Shown one piece after another: positions 17,802 through 19,004 of a stretch of DNA of 19,004 nt. Numbering within the stretch: position 1 is the stretch's first letter; each line of letters begins with the position of its first letter. Origin of the DNA: DASXIW01 sp036497785. GTDB lineage: Bacteria > Pseudomonadota > Alphaproteobacteria > Acetobacterales > Acetobacteraceae. The position numbers were made by a program, and so were the translations under genes. Location: the NCBI GenBank assembly GCA_036497785.1, contig DASXIW010000127.1, positions 1 through 19,004 on the forward strand, given 5' to 3'. The notes under the pieces are model-generated. The model was not told the origin of the DNA. It ran no database searches and worked only from the letters and a program-made list of their open reading frames with translations.

Positions 17802-18599
17802 GTGGGCGAGTATGCCGATGGCAAGATGCTGGCGGAAACCGAGGACGGCGTCGGCCTCATCACATTCAAGCAGCCTGCCAGGCGCAATGCCATGTCCGTG
17901 GCCATGTGGCATGGCTTCAGCGAAATCCTGGATCGCTTCGCCGCCGATGACGGGGTGCGGGTGGTGGTGCTGACCGGCGCCGGCAACAAGGCGTTCGGGT
18001 CCGGCGCGGATATCAGCGAGTTCGAGCAGCAGCGCGGCGATGCCGCCGCGCGACGGAAATATGACGAACTGACCAGTGCCGGGCGCGCCAAGTTGGCGGC
18101 GTTTTCCAAGCCGGTTATCGCCCGAATTCGCGGCTTCTGCGTGGGCGGCGGTCTCGGCATCGCGATGCACGCCGATCTGCGCATCGCCGCGATGGATTCC
18201 ATGTTCGGCATTCCCGCGCCCAAGCTGGGCATCGCTTATAGCTTCGACATGGTGCGCAAGCTGGTATCGCTGGTCGGGCCCGCCCATGCCAGTCATCTGC
18301 TGTTGACCGGCACTTTGATCGACTCCGCGGAGGCGCAACGCATCGGGCTGGTGAATCGCGTGGTCTCGGATGAACAACTCTCCGATGCGGTGCTGGATCT
18401 GGCCCGCGAGATCGCCGACAACGCGCCGCTCTCCGTGCGGGCTGCGAAACTGGCCGTGACCCAGGCGGCGCGCCCCGCGCATGACCAGGACGCGGAGGCG
18501 GTGGATGCGGCGGTGGCGGCCTGTTTCACCAGCGAGGATTACCGCGAGGGCCGGACCGCCTTCCTGGACAAGCGCGTCCCGCGCTTCCGCGGCCGCTGA
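17802..18599 (+). CDS. Enoyl-CoA hydratase/isomerase (crotonase) family protein lacking the usual glutamates
   Basis: A 265-residue crotonase-fold protein. The CoA-binding/oxyanion regions are seen as QPARRNAMS (24-32), FGSGADISEF (65-74) and GFCVGGGLGIA (111-121). The two catalytic glutamates of classic enoyl-CoA hydratase appear replaced: the first aligns with Gly119 (GGGLGIA instead of GGGCELA) and the second with Ala139 (FGIPAPKLG instead of FGxPExxLG). A simple hydratase reaction is therefore doubtful; an isomerase, hydrolase, lyase or other crotonase chemistry is possible. GTG 17802 was chosen because GGAGG (17791-17795) lies 6 nt upstream; ATG 17826 is an alternative giving MLAETEDGVG. 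Upstream in-frame codons from 17670 are arginine-rich and look non-coding. It stands alone, with no other acyl-CoA gene in the window. Confidence 0.85.
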   Translation: MGEYADGKMLAETEDGVGLITFKQPARRNAMSVAMWHGFSEILDRFAADDGVRVVVLTGAGNKAFGSGADISEFEQQRGDAAARRKYDELTSAGRAKLAAFSKPVIARIRGFCVGGGLGIAMHADLRIAAMDSMFGIPAPKLGIAYSFDMVRKLVSLVGPAHASHLLLTGTLIDSAEAQRIGLVNRVVSDEQLSDAVLDLAREIADNAPLSVRAAKLAVTQAARPAHDQDAEAVDAAVAACFTSEDYREGRTAFLDKRVPRFRGR

Positions 18600-18627
18600 C
18601 CCGGCGTCCACGCAATGCGGATCGTAA

Positions 18628-18889
18628 GTGCTGCACGATGTGTTCCGCGCGGCACCCGAACGCCTGGACGGCGTGTCCCGCATCCATCGTGTCGATTCCG
18701 GCTTTCTGATCGCGATGTTCTGATCGCCTGCTGTCGCGCCGCCCCAGCCCGCATCCGCCCGCAATCGATATCACGCTGCCGGCGACGCTTTGCGGCGACG
18801 CACCGGTCGAAATGGTCCTGGGGTGTCACAATCTCTCGAGCCCGGCCGACGCTGGGCGGTCCGACGATGCGCGGCAGCTTAGGTTCTGA
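18628..18889 (+). pseudogene. Possible frame-disrupted coding remnant
   Basis: The 349-bp stretch 18600-18948 holds no intact gene that I can support. Two plus-strand frames look protein-like in succession: from GTG 18628, ending in DSGFLIAMF before TGA 18721, and then a frame from 18722 reading ITLPATLCGDAPVEMVLGCH and NLSSPADAGRSDDARQLRF to TGA 18887. The second part resembles, from memory, a beta-sandwich tail found on some polysaccharide-related glycosyltransferase proteins ('NLSSPAE.G.S.D.R.L.F'). A 10-base direct repeat (TTCTGATCGC at 18704 and 18718) sits at the frame change. If real, this is a decayed 3' end of a polysaccharide gene. It may equally be chance open sequence in GC-rich DNA. 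Confidence 0.3.
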
Positions 18890-18948
18890 GCCGGAACAAC
18901 CGAATCATTGGGTAGGAATCGGTCTGCGGTTCGTACTAGCCTTGTTGG

Positions 18949-19004
18949 GTGATTGACACGGCCAGCATCAAAGCCCGTTTTGCAGCGCTCACGCCGTTCT
19001 TGAA
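18949..19004 (+). CDS. N-terminal fragment of a probable transposase (ISAzo13-type), cut by the window edge
   Basis: From GTG 18949 the frame reads VIDTASIKARFAALTPFL to the end of the window. This pattern (a short acidic start, then 'I+.RF..L.P.L') resembles the beginning of ISAzo13-family transposases as I remember them. Only 18 full codons are visible, the ribosome site is weak, and no terminal inverted repeat can be identified because the other end lies outside. The overlapping TTGACA (18953-18958) could be read as a -35 box, but no matching -10 follows at normal spacing. Confidence 0.4.
   Translation, partial: MIDTASIKARFAALTPFL

Noticed and set aside
18615..18956. A 113-codon plus-strand open frame after the crotonase gene
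   Set aside because: Its composition (Arg, Ser, Cys, Pro) looks like an out-of-frame reading, and the other frames of this stretch look more protein-like.

Overview
The window looks like chromosomal DNA of a GC-rich alphaproteobacterium, most likely from the Acetobacteraceae. This placement is an inference from gene content and order (yqeY-dnaG-rpoD opposite carA-carB-greA-threonine dehydratase) and from the protein sequences; no rRNA or other marker is present to confirm it. Most of it is housekeeping sequence. The accessory-looking part begins at about 13.9 kb.

Layout: (1) Positions 1-2157 hold the 5' end of an unrecognised minus-strand gene, then a plus-strand pair: an S49 (SppA/SohB-type) peptidase followed 3 nt later by a serine beta-lactamase-fold hydrolase. 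(2) Positions 2158-2293 are a convergent intergenic gap dominated by a perfect 28-bp inverted repeat, followed by a second GC-rich hairpin. (3) Positions 2294-7269 are a minus-strand cluster, read yqeY -> dnaG -> rpoD -> GNAT acetyltransferase. It is a version of the macromolecular-synthesis operon in which a GatB/YqeY-domain gene sits where enteric bacteria have rpsU. (4) Positions 7270-7408 are a divergent control region with two near-identical GGGAAGAA(A/T)TTTCCC dyads spaced 40 bp apart. (5) Positions 7409-13874 are plus-strand carA, carB, greA and a threonine/serine dehydratase with an ACT-type C-terminus. The carA frame is extended at its 5' end by about 68 codons encoding a small helix-turn-helix-like domain, with a good internal Shine-Dalgarno and ATG where ordinary CarA would begin. 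(6) Positions 14057-16998 are two tandem paralogous GT4-type glycosyltransferases. (7) Positions 16972-18599 are a minus-strand von Willebrand A (DUF1194-like) protein that overlaps the end of the second glycosyltransferase, then a divergent crotonase-fold protein lacking both usual catalytic glutamates. (8) Positions 18600-19004 appear to hold a frame-disrupted coding remnant and, at the edge, the first codons of a probable transposase.

How the genes fit together: the minus-strand cluster links replication priming (DnaG) to transcription (RpoD). CarAB makes carbamoyl phosphate for pyrimidines and arginine, and the HTH-CarA fusion next to paired operator-like dyads suggests a local control circuit, which is a hypothesis. 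GreA rescues stalled RNA polymerase. The glycosyltransferase pair probably serves surface polysaccharide synthesis. I found no CRISPR array, rRNA or tRNA, and no clear new multi-gene system. The most interesting item is the HTH-CarA fusion with its upstream dyads.
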